DNA of 64,000 bases, taken from positions 25,365-89,364 of IMG/VR virus record IMGVR_UViG_3300041411_000074, one strand, 5' to 3'. Positions 54,170 through 62,852 of the stretch are shown here, one piece after another. This DNA comes from a virus. The stretch's first letter is position 1. The number at the start of each line of letters is the position of its first letter. The notes under the pieces were generated by a model, which did not search any database, was not told where the DNA came from, and saw nothing but the letters and a program-made list of their open reading frames with translations. Made by a program: the position numbers and the translations under genes.

Positions 54170-56050
54170 TTATTGTTTAACTGGGAACTGTACGTTCACT
54201 TGCTCAAAGGATTGAACAAACATATTTGCTACAGCTTCACCAATTGCCTGAGCCTGAGCATTTGCATCCATACTTTGGAGGGTAGAGCCGTCAACATTAA
54301 CTTCGATGTTGATTTCATTACTGTTGTTATTTACAATACCCATTGCTTTATCTTCAGCAGCAGCTTTAGCCATGTCAGCTTGTTGTGAGTCATACCCAGC
54401 AGCATCTTGGTAATAGGGAGAGGTTGGGTCATCATAAACTGCACGACCTCTTTCACGAGCTTTGTTCATGTTAAAGCCGGTGTTGTTTATGATGTCACCA
54501 ACAATGGCTGCTGGTGATGCATATTCTAAACCAAACAAACTAGCTTTTTCAGTGGAACTGTTACTTGTCTCGGAAGTCGGAAGAGACCCGCTTTTCCACT
54601 TCTGGAACTCAGCAATAGCATTCATGATAGAAGCAATCTCTCTTGCTGTAGCTTCTAGAGTTGGGAGGAAGTCAAACTTGATCGTGGAGATATCAGTGAA
54701 GATTTGTTTGATATCAGACCAGTCTTTCTTGAGTTGGTTGGTCTTGTCCACGCCTAACCAATCCGCCACAACACTATCTTTACCCTCAAGAGCACGAATA
54801 AAGGATTGTGGGAATAGGAGAAGGTCATCAGCCCATTTTGTTGCTTCGTTAAACCCTTCTGCAAGCCTCTTAACTAGGTCTCCACTTTCATTCAAGCCCG
54901 CCGCGAGTGTACGGAAAATACGAGCAAAACCCTCTTCTACGCCTGCGTTTGATGCCAATACGGCCATGTCATTTACAGAGTTTTGATAACGAGCTTGCTC
55001 AGCTTGGGATGCTTGGGATGCTGTACCTAAAGCCCCACCCTGATTAGCTCGTTGAGAAGCAGCAGCACCAGCATAAGTGAGGATATCGCTGGTTACTTTG
55101 CCCTTCTTCATATCGGCTAAAAGCTGTTGAATAGCTTCGGCACCAGTTTTATTACCGCCAATCTTTGCTTGATATGCTTGAGCGAACAGTGCCGTACCAC
55201 CCGGCAATGCCTCTGCAATTTGCCCAGTAAGTTCCTCAGACATCAACTTACCCTTGCCCGCAACTTGAGACAATGCTCTGAACAAACGGTTCTGAGTAGT
55301 TTTATCTAGTTTGTTTACACGGGCAAGTTCAGCAAAGCCAGAGAATACTTTTTGACTTTCTTTTAAACCAATACCCGATCCAGTAAGACCTGATATTAGT
55401 TTATTATAGTCGCCAGATGCCTCAAGGAAATTGAACCCCACACGGTTCGCTTCAGACCTCAAATATTGGAAAGAATCTGAGCCTTGTTGTGCTGTTCCCC
55501 CGGCTTGCTGTACAACCGCTGACGTTTGCAACTGGGCAGAGACGACTTCTTGGTTACGCCTATTTAATGCCCCGAGACCATAGCCCCCTAAACCCAGTGC
55601 AAGTGCGGGACCAAGTAGACTGGGCATACCTCGGGAACGTCCAAGGCCAGCGGCAGCTCCTGTAACAACAGCCTCACCTGTCCTCCCTCTGGGAGTAACA
55701 ACAGTAGGTGTATGTCCCGGAACAACTTGAGGAACAATCCTCATAGGGTGAGACATACCTGCACGGGCCATCGCAACAGCAACAGTTTGATTTAAGGCAG
55801 CTTGATTGACATTGAACTTATTAATATCAAAGACAGTACGATTGCTCGCCATATCTAAGGCGTTACCAAGGACTCTCTCAAGCTTTCGTTGGTCAACCGT
55901 AAAGTTACCAATGCCAAAATTTAAGGAGTTACCAAAACCTTTAAATTTATTTAGCTTCTTCTCAAGAGTAGCTAATGCTTTGTCAACCTTTTTTAAACCT
56001 CTTGTGTCAACATCAAAACCGATACTGGCGAAGTACTTGGCGATCTGCAA
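54170..56050 (-). CDS. tail tape measure protein
   Basis: A 626-aa protein. Starts with ASIGFDVDTRGLKKVDKALA and a coiled-coil helix. A central tape-measure domain (ALALGLGGYGLGALNRRNQE; EEGFARIFRTLAAGLNESGD; GKGKLMSEELTGQIAEALPG, PGG-x-x-x-FAQAY) is typical of the TMP family. Ends in a Gln/Asn-rich tail. Its length predicts a short to medium tail. Follows the chaperone genes, as usual. Confidence 0.88.
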   Translation of the reverse strand: MQIAKYFASIGFDVDTRGLKKVDKALATLEKKLNKFKGFGNSLNFGIGNFTVDQRKLERVLGNALDMASNRTVFDINKFNVNQAALNQTVAVAMARAGMSHPMRIVPQVVPGHTPTVVTPRGRTGEAVVTGAAAGLGRSRGMPSLLGPALALGLGGYGLGALNRRNQEVVSAQLQTSAVVQQAGGTAQQGSDSFQYLRSEANRVGFNFLEASGDYNKLISGLTGSGIGLKESQKVFSGFAELARVNKLDKTTQNRLFRALSQVAGKGKLMSEELTGQIAEALPGGTALFAQAYQAKIGGNKTGAEAIQQLLADMKKGKVTSDILTYAGAAASQRANQGGALGTASQASQAEQARYQNSVNDMAVLASNAGVEEGFARIFRTLAAGLNESGDLVKRLAEGFNEATKWADDLLLFPQSFIRALEGKDSVVADWLGVDKTNQLKKDWSDIKQIFTDISTIKFDFLPTLEATAREIASIMNAIAEFQKWKSGSLPTSETSNSSTEKASLFGLEYASPAAIVGDIINNTGFNMNKARERGRAVYDDPTSPYYQDAAGYDSQQADMAKAAAEDKAMGIVNNNSNEINIEVNVDGSTLQSMDANAQAQAIGEAVANMFVQSFEQVNVQFPVKQ

Positions 56051-56064
56051 TGTTTATTACTCCG

Positions 56065-56289
56065 TCATTTCGGTTTATTTTTATCAGCTTTAGCTTTATC
56101 AAATGCTTGCTTACTTAAAGCATCGTACACATCAAGGAATTCAAGGAGCTTCAGCATTTGTCGTGTAGAGTATTTCCACTCCATTTCAGCAGCCAATTCA
56201 AGACCACCTTTCTCATGCATGGCGATCCTATAGATACTCCAGTGCTGAGAGAAAGTTTTATCAATTTCTTTTTCTAGCTGTGTAGCCAA
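56065..56289 (-). CDS. tail assembly chaperone, downstream frame (74 aa)
   Basis: A helical, charged product (LEKEIDKTFSQHWSIYRIAM; DVYDALSKQAFDKAKADKNK). TTG start, with CGGGAAG close upstream. The frame is -1 to the preceding gene and stays open back to 56345, so it may be made as a C-terminal extension by -1 frameshifting at CTTTTTC (56337-56343), as for lambda gpG-GT. No independent function recognised. Confidence 0.6.
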   Translation of the reverse strand: MATQLEKEIDKTFSQHWSIYRIAMHEKGGLELAAEMEWKYSTRQMLKLLEFLDVYDALSKQAFDKAKADKNKPK

Positions 56290-56312
56290 TCTTCCCGACT
56301 CAGACTTTTCAG

Positions 56313-56633
56313 TTACTCTTCTGAATCGGGTGCCTGAAAAAGCTCTTCGAAGTTAAAATTCAGCACCTCTTTATAGAGTTTATTGAGGTGTGCATACTTG
56401 CGAGAAAAGGATACATCAAAAGACTTTTCAGTGATCTGCATGTTCTCTTTAGAAACGTAGTTGCAGATAATTTGTTTCATCTGACTAAGGTCAGCCTTAC
56501 CTTCATCAATAGCAGCTTGATGCTTTTCAATAAACATCAAACCTTTAGTTGCAGGCATTGCCGTTACAAGGTATTCAATATCATCAACTGTAATAGTTGT
56601 TTGTTCAAGTACTTCAAATTTTGGAGCTGCCAT
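56313..56633 (-). CDS. tail assembly chaperone (106 aa)
   Basis: Small alpha/beta protein (EVLEQTTITVDDIEYLVTAM; GLMFIEKHQAAIDEGKADLS) of the sort that precedes tape-measure genes; begins MAAPKFEV and ends FEELFQAPDSEE. The run TTTTT near its 3' end is a possible slippage site. Confidence 0.7.
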   Translation of the reverse strand: MAAPKFEVLEQTTITVDDIEYLVTAMPATKGLMFIEKHQAAIDEGKADLSQMKQIICNYVSKENMQITEKSFDVSFSRKYAHLNKLYKEVLNFNFEELFQAPDSEE

Positions 56634-56657
56634 TTATTTTATCTCAGAAAATACAAA

Positions 56658-57155
56658 TTAGAAAATGTTGTCAAAGAAGTTACCAGCTTCACTAAGCGCC
56701 CTGTCAAATAGATCAGTTGCAGGTTTAGCATTCCCTGACACAACATAAGTATTTGTAGACTGTAAGAAGAATTCCCAGTTACGATACTCAAACTGTCCTG
56801 AGAAAATTGTTGTTGGATACCCAGTGATATATGCCTCATTAGATGAGAACACACTACGTCCAGAGTTATCTTTCAACATCAAAGCAATTCGTGCAGTGCC
56901 CTCATTTAAATCAAGTTCATGGATATACGAAAGTACATCGTTACCCTGAGATGTCTGAAGAAGGGAGATGGTAATTGTAGCTGAAGTGTCTACGTTCGGA
57001 ACTCGTGTGTTCTTGCCACGGATGCCGCGAATAGGAGTAAACCCCTTTACGGTCCTACTAATATTGATACTCTGCCAACCAGTTAGTTGATAACCACCAA
57101 CAGTCAGAATTACGTCCTTGGGGCTGTATGTATTCACAGTAAAGGAGTTAGCCAT
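56658..57155 (-). CDS. tail tube-like protein, copy 3
   Basis: A 165-aa beta protein with YSPKDVILTVGGYQLTGW, then RVPNVDTSATITISLLQTSQGND, LKDNSGRSVFSSNEAYITGY and NWEFFLQST. These blocks recur in the same order in 57155-57652 and 57710-58243 and match the DUF3277-type tube family (starts Y-x-P-x-x-V...G-x-x-L-x-G...). Probably an inner tube or tube-end protein. TAATG overlap with copy 2. Confidence 0.8.
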   Translation of the reverse strand: MANSFTVNTYSPKDVILTVGGYQLTGWQSINISRTVKGFTPIRGIRGKNTRVPNVDTSATITISLLQTSQGNDVLSYIHELDLNEGTARIALMLKDNSGRSVFSSNEAYITGYPTTIFSGQFEYRNWEFFLQSTNTYVVSGNAKPATDLFDRALSEAGNFFDNIF

Positions 57156-57652
57156 TACAACACCCCCTCTGCAACTGAAGCTGCACCAGATGCAAGGTTA
57201 ATCAAGTCTTGTAGAATACCGCTAGCATCTTGGTTGCTACCAACATTGATAACTGCTTGAGAGGAGCGAAGAATCCAAGTACGTGTGTCAAAGTTAGTGC
57301 TTTGCACCATACTAGGAATACCTTCAATCCAAGTATTAGTTGAAAAGAAAAGGTCTGTACCGGATAAATCTTTTACGAACAGGGGAAATTTCCCCATCTG
57401 CGTAAACTCATCTAGTTGCCACAGCTTAGTAAGAATATCATTAGATGTAGAGCCACGGTGAAACGTCAACGAGATAGTGTATGTCTGACTGTTTGTATAA
57501 AGTCTAGAAATAGAACCGTCTGCTGTTTCTGTAGAACCGTATGGAACTTTATCTTTAGTTACCGTAATAAATGTTCCATCTGCAAAACCGTTTAGTGGAA
57601 TACCAAAAGCTAAACAATTAACGTTTTCTGGGCTATAACTTGCAATTCCCAT
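57155..57652 (-). CDS. tail tube-like protein, copy 2
   Basis: A 165-aa paralogue of its neighbours: YSPENVNCLAFGIPLNGFAD, TYTISLTFHRGSTSNDILTK, VKDLSGTDLFFSTNTWIEGI and RTWILRSSQAVINVG. Preceded by a hairpin (57669-57701). One of the three may be the main tube, the others the tube terminator or initiator. Confidence 0.8.
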   Translation of the reverse strand: MGIASYSPENVNCLAFGIPLNGFADGTFITVTKDKVPYGSTETADGSISRLYTNSQTYTISLTFHRGSTSNDILTKLWQLDEFTQMGKFPLFVKDLSGTDLFFSTNTWIEGIPSMVQSTNFDTRTWILRSSQAVINVGSNQDASGILQDLINLASGAASVAEGVL

Positions 57653-57668
57653 AAAATCTCCTTAATTA

Positions 57669-57701
57669 AGGGGTGTTTGAGTAGACTCAGTTATCACCCC
57701 T
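57669..57701 (-). repeat. intercistronic hairpin
   Basis: Outer 7-bp stem AGGGGTG/CACCCCT and inner GAGT/ACTC pairing between tube-like copies 1 and 2. No T-tract; likely an mRNA processing/stability element that lets copy 1 be made at a different level. Confidence 0.55.
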
Positions 57702-57709
57702 ATTTCCGA

Positions 57710-58243
57710 TTAAGGATTCAACCGCCATCTTTGGTCAACTGTGCCGCCTGCTGCTTCAACAGCAGCAACTTCGGCTGGTGCCAGCGGCATGTTACCACCG
57801 ACAAATAGGTCACTACCAAAGAGGTAAATCTGCCAGCCACGGGTAGAAGTTTCAGAACTAAACTCTACAGCAGGAGGGGCGGCGATAATTGCACTATTAG
57901 AAGATACAACTGTTTGACCACTCAAATCTTTGATCGTGACAGAAAAAATCCAAGTATTATCTGTGGTTGCTGCGTCTGCAATTTGAAGTTGTTGCAGTAC
58001 AGTATTAGACTGTGAATACTGATGTAGAGTTACATCTACAGTCATAGCAGTTACAGTACGTTTTACACGACCCATTGATCCGCTGCGACCAACCCCAACG
58101 TAAGGTGTGCTTGAAGGTACAAGCCGGTTCAGTGATACAAAAGTACCGTCAGCAAATCCAGAGACAGTGTGGACAAAATCATCCTTAGAAATTACGATAG
58201 TAAAGTCGTCAGGGCAATAATTGCCGATGTAGTTTGAGGCCAT
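57710..58243 (-). CDS. tail tube-like protein, copy 1
   Basis: A 177-aa paralogue: YCPDDFTIVISKDDFVHTVS, GFADGTFVSL (shared with copy 2), TAMTVDVTLHQYSQSNTVLQ, IKDLSGQTVVSSNSAIIAAP, RGWQIYLFGS. First of the three in transcription order, separated from the sheath by the GIY-YIG gene, so the best candidate for the major tube protein. Confidence 0.8.
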   Translation of the reverse strand: MASNYIGNYCPDDFTIVISKDDFVHTVSGFADGTFVSLNRLVPSSTPYVGVGRSGSMGRVKRTVTAMTVDVTLHQYSQSNTVLQQLQIADAATTDNTWIFSVTIKDLSGQTVVSSNSAIIAAPPAVEFSSETSTRGWQIYLFGSDLFVGGNMPLAPAEVAAVEAAGGTVDQRWRLNP

Positions 58244-58252
58244 TAGATTTTC

Positions 58253-59059
58253 CTATGCGTATTGAAAATCAGGATGATTTTCTTTTATTCTTGAATGGAT
58301 AATATATTTAGAAAACCCAGTATTTTCTGTGGCTTCTTTAATACTACCATATTTAATATTTTTAATAATTACGACAACTGCACTGGGATGCTCGGAAGGG
58401 ATTTTATTTTTACCTAGGAGCTGGTTACCACCACGCCTTTGTGGGATAAACTCCTCCACATCCCCACGAGAATACCTTGACACTAGGACAGAATAAACTT
58501 TATTCAATGCTTTAGCTGCCACATTAAAACTTGGGAACCAAAAACCACTAATATATCTTGGTGTTTGAATAAGTTTTTCAATACCCTTGTTACTCTTAAC
58601 ACTGTAGTTTTGAACAATATTTCCCAGTGTACCACGACGTTTCCTATTCTTATAAACATCGACAGTCATATCCAGACTTTTAAGCGCTGACCTTCTACTG
58701 GGAAACCAGAATCCACTTACAAAAGTTGGGATATCACGTTTAGTACCATTAACAGAGTAACCACGTCCTGATTGACCGCCCGGTTTGATATTGTAGCCAA
58801 ACTTCTTTTCACAAGTTCTGTACAGAGTAATTGCTTTTACTTCCAGCTCAAGAATATATTCCTTACTACCAATACAAAGTATTTCAAAAGAAAAGTTCTC
58901 CCTTCCATACTTATCCATGGCCTTGCGAATAATAGAAAATGCACTGTGTCCAGTTTTGGAGAAATGTCTTTGTTTTCTCTTCGTAGGTTCAGAAGTGATA
59001 CCAATATACATCTTATCATTAATCTTATTAACAATCTTATACAAGTAACAGTTCTTCAT
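58253..59059 (-). CDS. GIY-YIG homing endonuclease
   Basis: A 268-aa protein. N-terminal GIY-YIG nuclease: CYLYKIVNKINDKMYIGITS (L-Y-K...Y-I-G), R27-KR-Q-RH, KYGRENFSFEILC, and LEVKAITLYRT with the catalytic Glu. C-terminal DNA-binding repeats (FVSGFWFPSRRSALKSLDM; YISGFWFPSFNVAAKALNK; IKYGSIKEATENTGF), NUMOD-like helices. It interrupts sheath and tube, an essential-gene cluster, as homing genes do. ATG with no strong ribosome-binding site. Confidence 0.88.
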   Translation of the reverse strand: MKNCYLYKIVNKINDKMYIGITSEPTKRKQRHFSKTGHSAFSIIRKAMDKYGRENFSFEILCIGSKEYILELEVKAITLYRTCEKKFGYNIKPGGQSGRGYSVNGTKRDIPTFVSGFWFPSRRSALKSLDMTVDVYKNRKRRGTLGNIVQNYSVKSNKGIEKLIQTPRYISGFWFPSFNVAAKALNKVYSVLVSRYSRGDVEEFIPQRRGGNQLLGKNKIPSEHPSAVVVIIKNIKYGSIKEATENTGFSKYIIHSRIKENHPDFQYA

Positions 59060-59124
59060 AGAGCCCCCTAAATAAAATGATTTAGCATCATATCACCTAA
59101 AAGGCTCTTCGTAAAGCTAAATCG

Positions 59125-60408
59125 TCATACGCTGAGGTAAAATTGGATTGCAACACTGCGAATTGCACCTTGCAAACGAGCCCGAATAACAAATACACCA
59201 GCAGCACGTTGCGCACGAAGAGTTGCAGGGATCGACAATACTGGAGGCGTTTGCACGGTCCAGCCAGAATCAATCATGCCGTTGCTTTCAGCCAAGGACA
59301 GTACAGAACGAATTTCATTCTCTACAATCAGAAGGCCGGGATCAGTCATTGGAATTTTAAGGCTGTTAATGATGCGGAAATAGATACCTTCCTGAAGTCG
59401 AGCTTTAAGCCAGTCCTTAGAAATTTGAATATCAATTGGCTTGGCATCAAACATGTTACCGTCTTGGAAGACATCAACACCACCTTTACGGCGGAAGAAG
59501 TTCCAGGATTTAGCACGCAAGTTGACAATCTGAGTCGAGCTAAGGATGCTACGAGTAACGCCTACAGCACGCTTAAAGTCCCAGTCGTTAGAGCCCGGAG
59601 TTACAGCCAACTGACTGCCAGACCAAGCAAGCTCAGGGAATTCAGTTGCAGCAGTTGCAGACCATACGCCAAAGGTACGACCAGCAGATTTAGCATTAAG
59701 TTTGTAGCCAATATCTGTAATACCGGTGGTAGGTGCAACAACGTCAGCAGAGGACAGACCGTAGATCTTATCCATTGCTTGAATGGTATCGGACAGAGCT
59801 TCTTGTTCAGCAACTACTTGAGTTTCAGCAGTCAGTTCATACCAGATGTCATTATCAGCATCAACGGCAAGAAGAGCAGCAGGCCAAGTTTCAGTGGCTG
59901 TGTTTACACCAACGAGGTTTACCGAAGTCAGAACACTCCAAGCTGTACCGGGTACAGTGGCTGCCAGAGTCAGGGTAGTTGTGCCGCCGACTGTAATACC
60001 AGTTGGTGTACCAATAGCAGCTTTCAGACCAGTTACGATAGTAGTGGCTGTAGCACCAACACCTGATGTGAAAGTATAAGGGGTGCCATTAAGAGTAACA
60101 GTATAAGCAGTGCTATCAGCAACGGTTGGTGTAAATACTACACTATCTACTTGACGACGACCAACAACGATAGATGGAGGTGGGGCACCAATTACAGAAT
60201 CTTGGCCAAATGCCTTGCTAGCCATAATGTAAACATTACTAGTAGTAGCGAAATCACCACCAACTTCAGTAATATTTAGGTAGGTACGTGCACGTTCAGC
60301 AAAATTAGTAAACGTAGCAAGGATAAGGGGAATTGCGAAGCTAGTCGTAGCAATAGCAGTGGTCTGATCGGTAATAACAACCGAAACTACATCATCCAAA
60401 TCGGACAT
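59125..60408 (-). CDS. tail sheath protein (DUF3383-type)
   Basis: A 427-aa contractile sheath. N-terminal DDVVSVVITDQTTAIATTSF and ARTYLNITEVGGDFATTSNV are DUF3383-type blocks. A bacterial-Ig-like insert with TAYTVTLNGTPYTFTSGVG follows, then a C-terminal domain (AKSWNFFRRKGGVDVFQDG; FRIINSLKIPMTDPG; IENEIRSVL-like). Its presence shows a contractile tail. A 307-codon antisense frame is a shadow. Confidence 0.9.
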   Translation of the reverse strand: MSDLDDVVSVVITDQTTAIATTSFAIPLILATFTNFAERARTYLNITEVGGDFATTSNVYIMASKAFGQDSVIGAPPPSIVVGRRQVDSVVFTPTVADSTAYTVTLNGTPYTFTSGVGATATTIVTGLKAAIGTPTGITVGGTTTLTLAATVPGTAWSVLTSVNLVGVNTATETWPAALLAVDADNDIWYELTAETQVVAEQEALSDTIQAMDKIYGLSSADVVAPTTGITDIGYKLNAKSAGRTFGVWSATAATEFPELAWSGSQLAVTPGSNDWDFKRAVGVTRSILSSTQIVNLRAKSWNFFRRKGGVDVFQDGNMFDAKPIDIQISKDWLKARLQEGIYFRIINSLKIPMTDPGLLIVENEIRSVLSLAESNGMIDSGWTVQTPPVLSIPATLRAQRAAGVFVIRARLQGAIRSVAIQFYLSV

Positions 60409-60440
60409 AGGTATTGTGATCCTTTGTTATGTAGCCTTTG

Positions 60441-60983
60441 CTACGGATAAATGATACTTTCTGGAATTTTTATAATTACTGGAATCTCTGAAGCCTCATC
60501 AGCAATGACTACGCCTTCAACAACGTCAACAAGTTGGTCAGTAATAGTGATGTAGTTAAATGTTACATCAAGATTATGATACTCAACCCATTTGGTATCT
60601 CTTTTCTGAGGTGCCCTACGAATCTGGCTTTTCCTCATCAACCCCAATTTATTTCTTTGTAACTCTAAACGAGTAAGGGGGTTGTTATTAATGTTCTGTG
60701 TGAAGCTTTGGGACATATCGCCACTCAAACTTCCAATAAAACTTAGTTGGCACATGACTTCATAAGCTACTTGAAACGTCAGTGTCTCGTTAGTGTTAGC
60801 TAAAGTAGAAGTACTGTGATGACCCTGTTGTTCAATATTCAATATATTTACAACAACATAACTCTCAGCAGGCTCGGTTCCGTTCGAATTACTGAAAATC
60901 ACGATAGGGTTTGTAAATTCTGATAGGGCTGATAGGGCACTTCTACGAATGGCAGCTCTAACGTCTGTGTAAATACCTGCCAT
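60441..60983 (-). CDS. neck/tail terminator protein (gp12-like, LIC_12616 type)
   Basis: A 180-aa protein. AAIRRSALSALSEFTNPIVI, PAESYVVVNILNIEQQGH and NLDVTFNYITITDQLVD resemble neck-terminator proteins next to DUF3383 sheath genes. A hairpin (60431-60444) lies after it. Confidence 0.72.
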   Translation of the reverse strand: MAGIYTDVRAAIRRSALSALSEFTNPIVIFSNSNGTEPAESYVVVNILNIEQQGHHSTSTLANTNETLTFQVAYEVMCQLSFIGSLSGDMSQSFTQNINNNPLTRLELQRNKLGLMRKSQIRRAPQKRDTKWVEYHNLDVTFNYITITDQLVDVVEGVVIADEASEIPVIIKIPESIIYP

Positions 60984-61492
60984 CAGTTACTCCCTTTCTT
61001 TTCTACTTTAGCTGTTACGTTAGCAATCAATTCGCTGGAATCAACCAAAGGATTATCAAAACCCTTCATCTCAACAGTCAGTGGTGAGTTTCGTGGCGTA
61101 TCCCAATCAAGCATCACTTTACGAAGAGTCCTTTCAAAGTTACTTGTACTCTTCTGCATAGCTGTGAGGACAGACTTACCTGTAAGGACGGCTTGCACCA
61201 TATCCTTGAAATCATCCTTATTAGCGCCAGCTTTAAGAGCTCCCGGTAATCCTACTGACATGAAGGGTCGTGGGGGAGTAATAGCACCGGGAACTAAAGA
61301 GTTAGCCCCGTTGATGTGACCTTCATTGTTCCACTGAGCAACTTGAGCAAATGGAAGATTGTCATTATCAGAACCGTAATTCTGACCTTCAAACCAACCT
61401 AAGTTTACATTATAGATTTCAGCTTCTTTGAGATTCTTTTTAAGCTTCTCCCAGCCAGACTTATCAACCTTCAACTTAAAAGACATTTTCAC
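60983..61492 (-). CDS. neck / tail-completion protein (169 aa)
   Basis: VNLGWFEGQNYGSDNDNLPF, VAQWNNEGHINGANS and PPRPFMSVGLPG match the HK97 gp10/virion-morphogenesis-type neck proteins (G...A...E-x-G...PPRPF-x). Start ATG 61492 or the internal ATG 61486. One-base abutment with the previous gene. Confidence 0.7.
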   Translation of the reverse strand: MKMSFKLKVDKSGWEKLKKNLKEAEIYNVNLGWFEGQNYGSDNDNLPFAQVAQWNNEGHINGANSLVPGAITPPRPFMSVGLPGALKAGANKDDFKDMVQAVLTGKSVLTAMQKSTSNFERTLRKVMLDWDTPRNSPLTVEMKGFDNPLVDSSELIANVTAKVEKKGSN

Positions 61493-61497
61493 TATCC

Positions 61498-61872
61498 TTA
61501 GCTTGGGGTTAATTCAATTCTGGCTGCTTGAATTTTAACGTGCTCAAGAATTCCCATTCCGTTGGTCCAATCATCAACCTTCATAATCTTATAACGATCA
61601 TTCTTCCAAATGAACTCATCAGCATCCCAGCCTGAAGTTCCCTCTTTAAGAGTACGGGCATAATCAGCAGAGTAAAACTTAACCCACACCCTTGTCCTGT
61701 CAGCTTCGGGAAGCATCATGATTTCATAAGGCTTTAGTGGCTGGATATTTACTTGAAGAGGCACTTCAGTAACAGTGCCCTCAACCCAATCACCATCAAC
61801 AAATGAGCCAGATGTTTGTCTGTAGATTGTCAGAGGAATCTTATGCGTTAAAAGGAATTGTGGTTTTAACAT
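61498..61872 (-). CDS. head-tail joining / head closure protein (124 aa)
   Basis: Beta-rich (IPLTIYRQTSGSFVDGDWVE; VPLQVNIQPLKPYEIMMLPE; ADRTRVWVKFYS; WKNDRYKIMKVDDWTNGMGI), the pattern of SPP1 gp16/lambda FII-type head-completion proteins. Located between connector and neck genes. Confidence 0.72.
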   Translation of the reverse strand: MLKPQFLLTHKIPLTIYRQTSGSFVDGDWVEGTVTEVPLQVNIQPLKPYEIMMLPEADRTRVWVKFYSADYARTLKEGTSGWDADEFIWKNDRYKIMKVDDWTNGMGILEHVKIQAARIELTPS

Positions 61873-61880
61873 ATCGACTC

Positions 61881-62309
61881 CTAATAAACAAAAGTATCAC
61901 CAGCAGCATGACAACTATCACATCCTGTTTCACAACAAACTGCTTCCCTGCAATTATCGCCATCACAAACTTCAATATTCATGAGCTTACTTGGGCAACT
62001 ATTAGCGGACCAAGGCATTAGCCCCATAGGAATCAATACTGTAGGATTATTAATGAAGTTACCAAGAGCTGCTAGATAGTTCTTAGCGTAGTCGTTCCAC
62101 ACTTCAATCTCACCAGTCCTCTCACGGGATGAATATCCGGAGATAGTAAAGGAGGCTGAAATTGCTGCCATCCGTGCAGCTTGATAAACATTCTGATTGT
62201 TTAGATCAAGAAACTGTTGAATTTCAATGTCACTAAATACCGGATAAAACGGATTGGAAATTGTATCGCCAATCAAAAGTCGAACTTGTTCTACGGGCGT
62301 TAAGGCCAT
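61881..62309 (-). CDS. head-tail connector protein (142 aa)
   Basis: MALTPVEQVRLLIGDTISNP...FSDIEIQQFLDLNNQNVYQA is the gp6-like connector pattern (V-R-x-L-I-G-D...F-S/T-D-x-E-I...L). ATG 62309 has AGGAG five bases upstream, so it is chosen over the longer frame. The C-terminus is unusually Cys-rich (MNIEVCDGDNCREAVCCETG), a possible metal- or disulphide-stabilised tip. Confidence 0.8.
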   Translation of the reverse strand: MALTPVEQVRLLIGDTISNPFYPVFSDIEIQQFLDLNNQNVYQAARMAAISASFTISGYSSRERTGEIEVWNDYAKNYLAALGNFINNPTVLIPMGLMPWSANSCPSKLMNIEVCDGDNCREAVCCETGCDSCHAAGDTFVY

Positions 62310-62354
62310 AGCCACTCCTAGTAAATTAAGGAGGGCAGACAAGCTGCCCGAGTA

Positions 62355-62552
62355 TCAAGGAAAAATCTGTTCGTACTCTGGACTGTAACGAACATTGACA
62401 AGGTTGAAGTTATCAGGAGTATTATCCAGCGCCCACTGCTCAATTGTAGATTCATCAAACACACCTGCGCCAGGGCTGGATGAATGTTCAATAGTGAGGT
62501 TGATGTAGCCACCACTTCCGTTAGAGTAATCGATTAAAGCTCTAGATGCCAT
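62355..62552 (-). CDS. small virion-region protein (65 aa)
   Basis: Not recognised. Beta-like (ALIDYSNGSGGYINLTIEHS), acidic end. Between capsid and connector genes, so perhaps a head decoration or completion protein. Confidence 0.6.
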   Translation of the reverse strand: MASRALIDYSNGSGGYINLTIEHSSSPGAGVFDESTIEQWALDNTPDNFNLVNVRYSPEYEQIFP

Positions 62553-62566
62553 AAGAATTCCTCAAC

Positions 62567-62794
62567 TTAGCTTGCAGGCATAATACCGGCAGCAATCAAT
62601 TTAGTAAGCAGTGCATTATAAGCAGCAGTTGCAGCAGCAAGGTTTGCAAATTCAGCAGCTTGTGCAGTGAAAGTAATTTGTTTTACTTTACCAGCCAGTG
62701 CAGTTGTTGCAGCGGGAACCAGAGCGCCAGTTGCTACTTTTGCATCCATCTCTTGTGCAGCAAAGATCCAACCATTTTTAGTTGTTACAGCCAT
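62567..62794 (-). CDS. small Ala-rich virion-region protein (75 aa)
   Basis: Not recognised. ATG after CGGAGTAAAAGAAT. Ala-rich helix (AAEFANLAAATAAYNALLTK) after a short polar start; could be a head-decoration or fibre-like accessory. Follows the major capsid gene; a GGGGCAC/GTCCCC hairpin lies in the gap (62822-62837). Confidence 0.6.
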   Translation of the reverse strand: MAVTTKNGWIFAAQEMDAKVATGALVPAATTALAGKVKQITFTAQAAEFANLAAATAAYNALLTKLIAAGIMPAS

Positions 62795-62852
62795 ATTCTT
62801 TTACTCCGTCAATAAGGGGAGGGGGCACTACGTCCCCATCTCCATTTGATTC

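Noticed and set aside
59143-60066. 307-codon plus frame opposite the sheath gene
   Set aside because: Entirely antisense to a clear sheath protein; Ser/Thr/Asn-rich nonsense composition.
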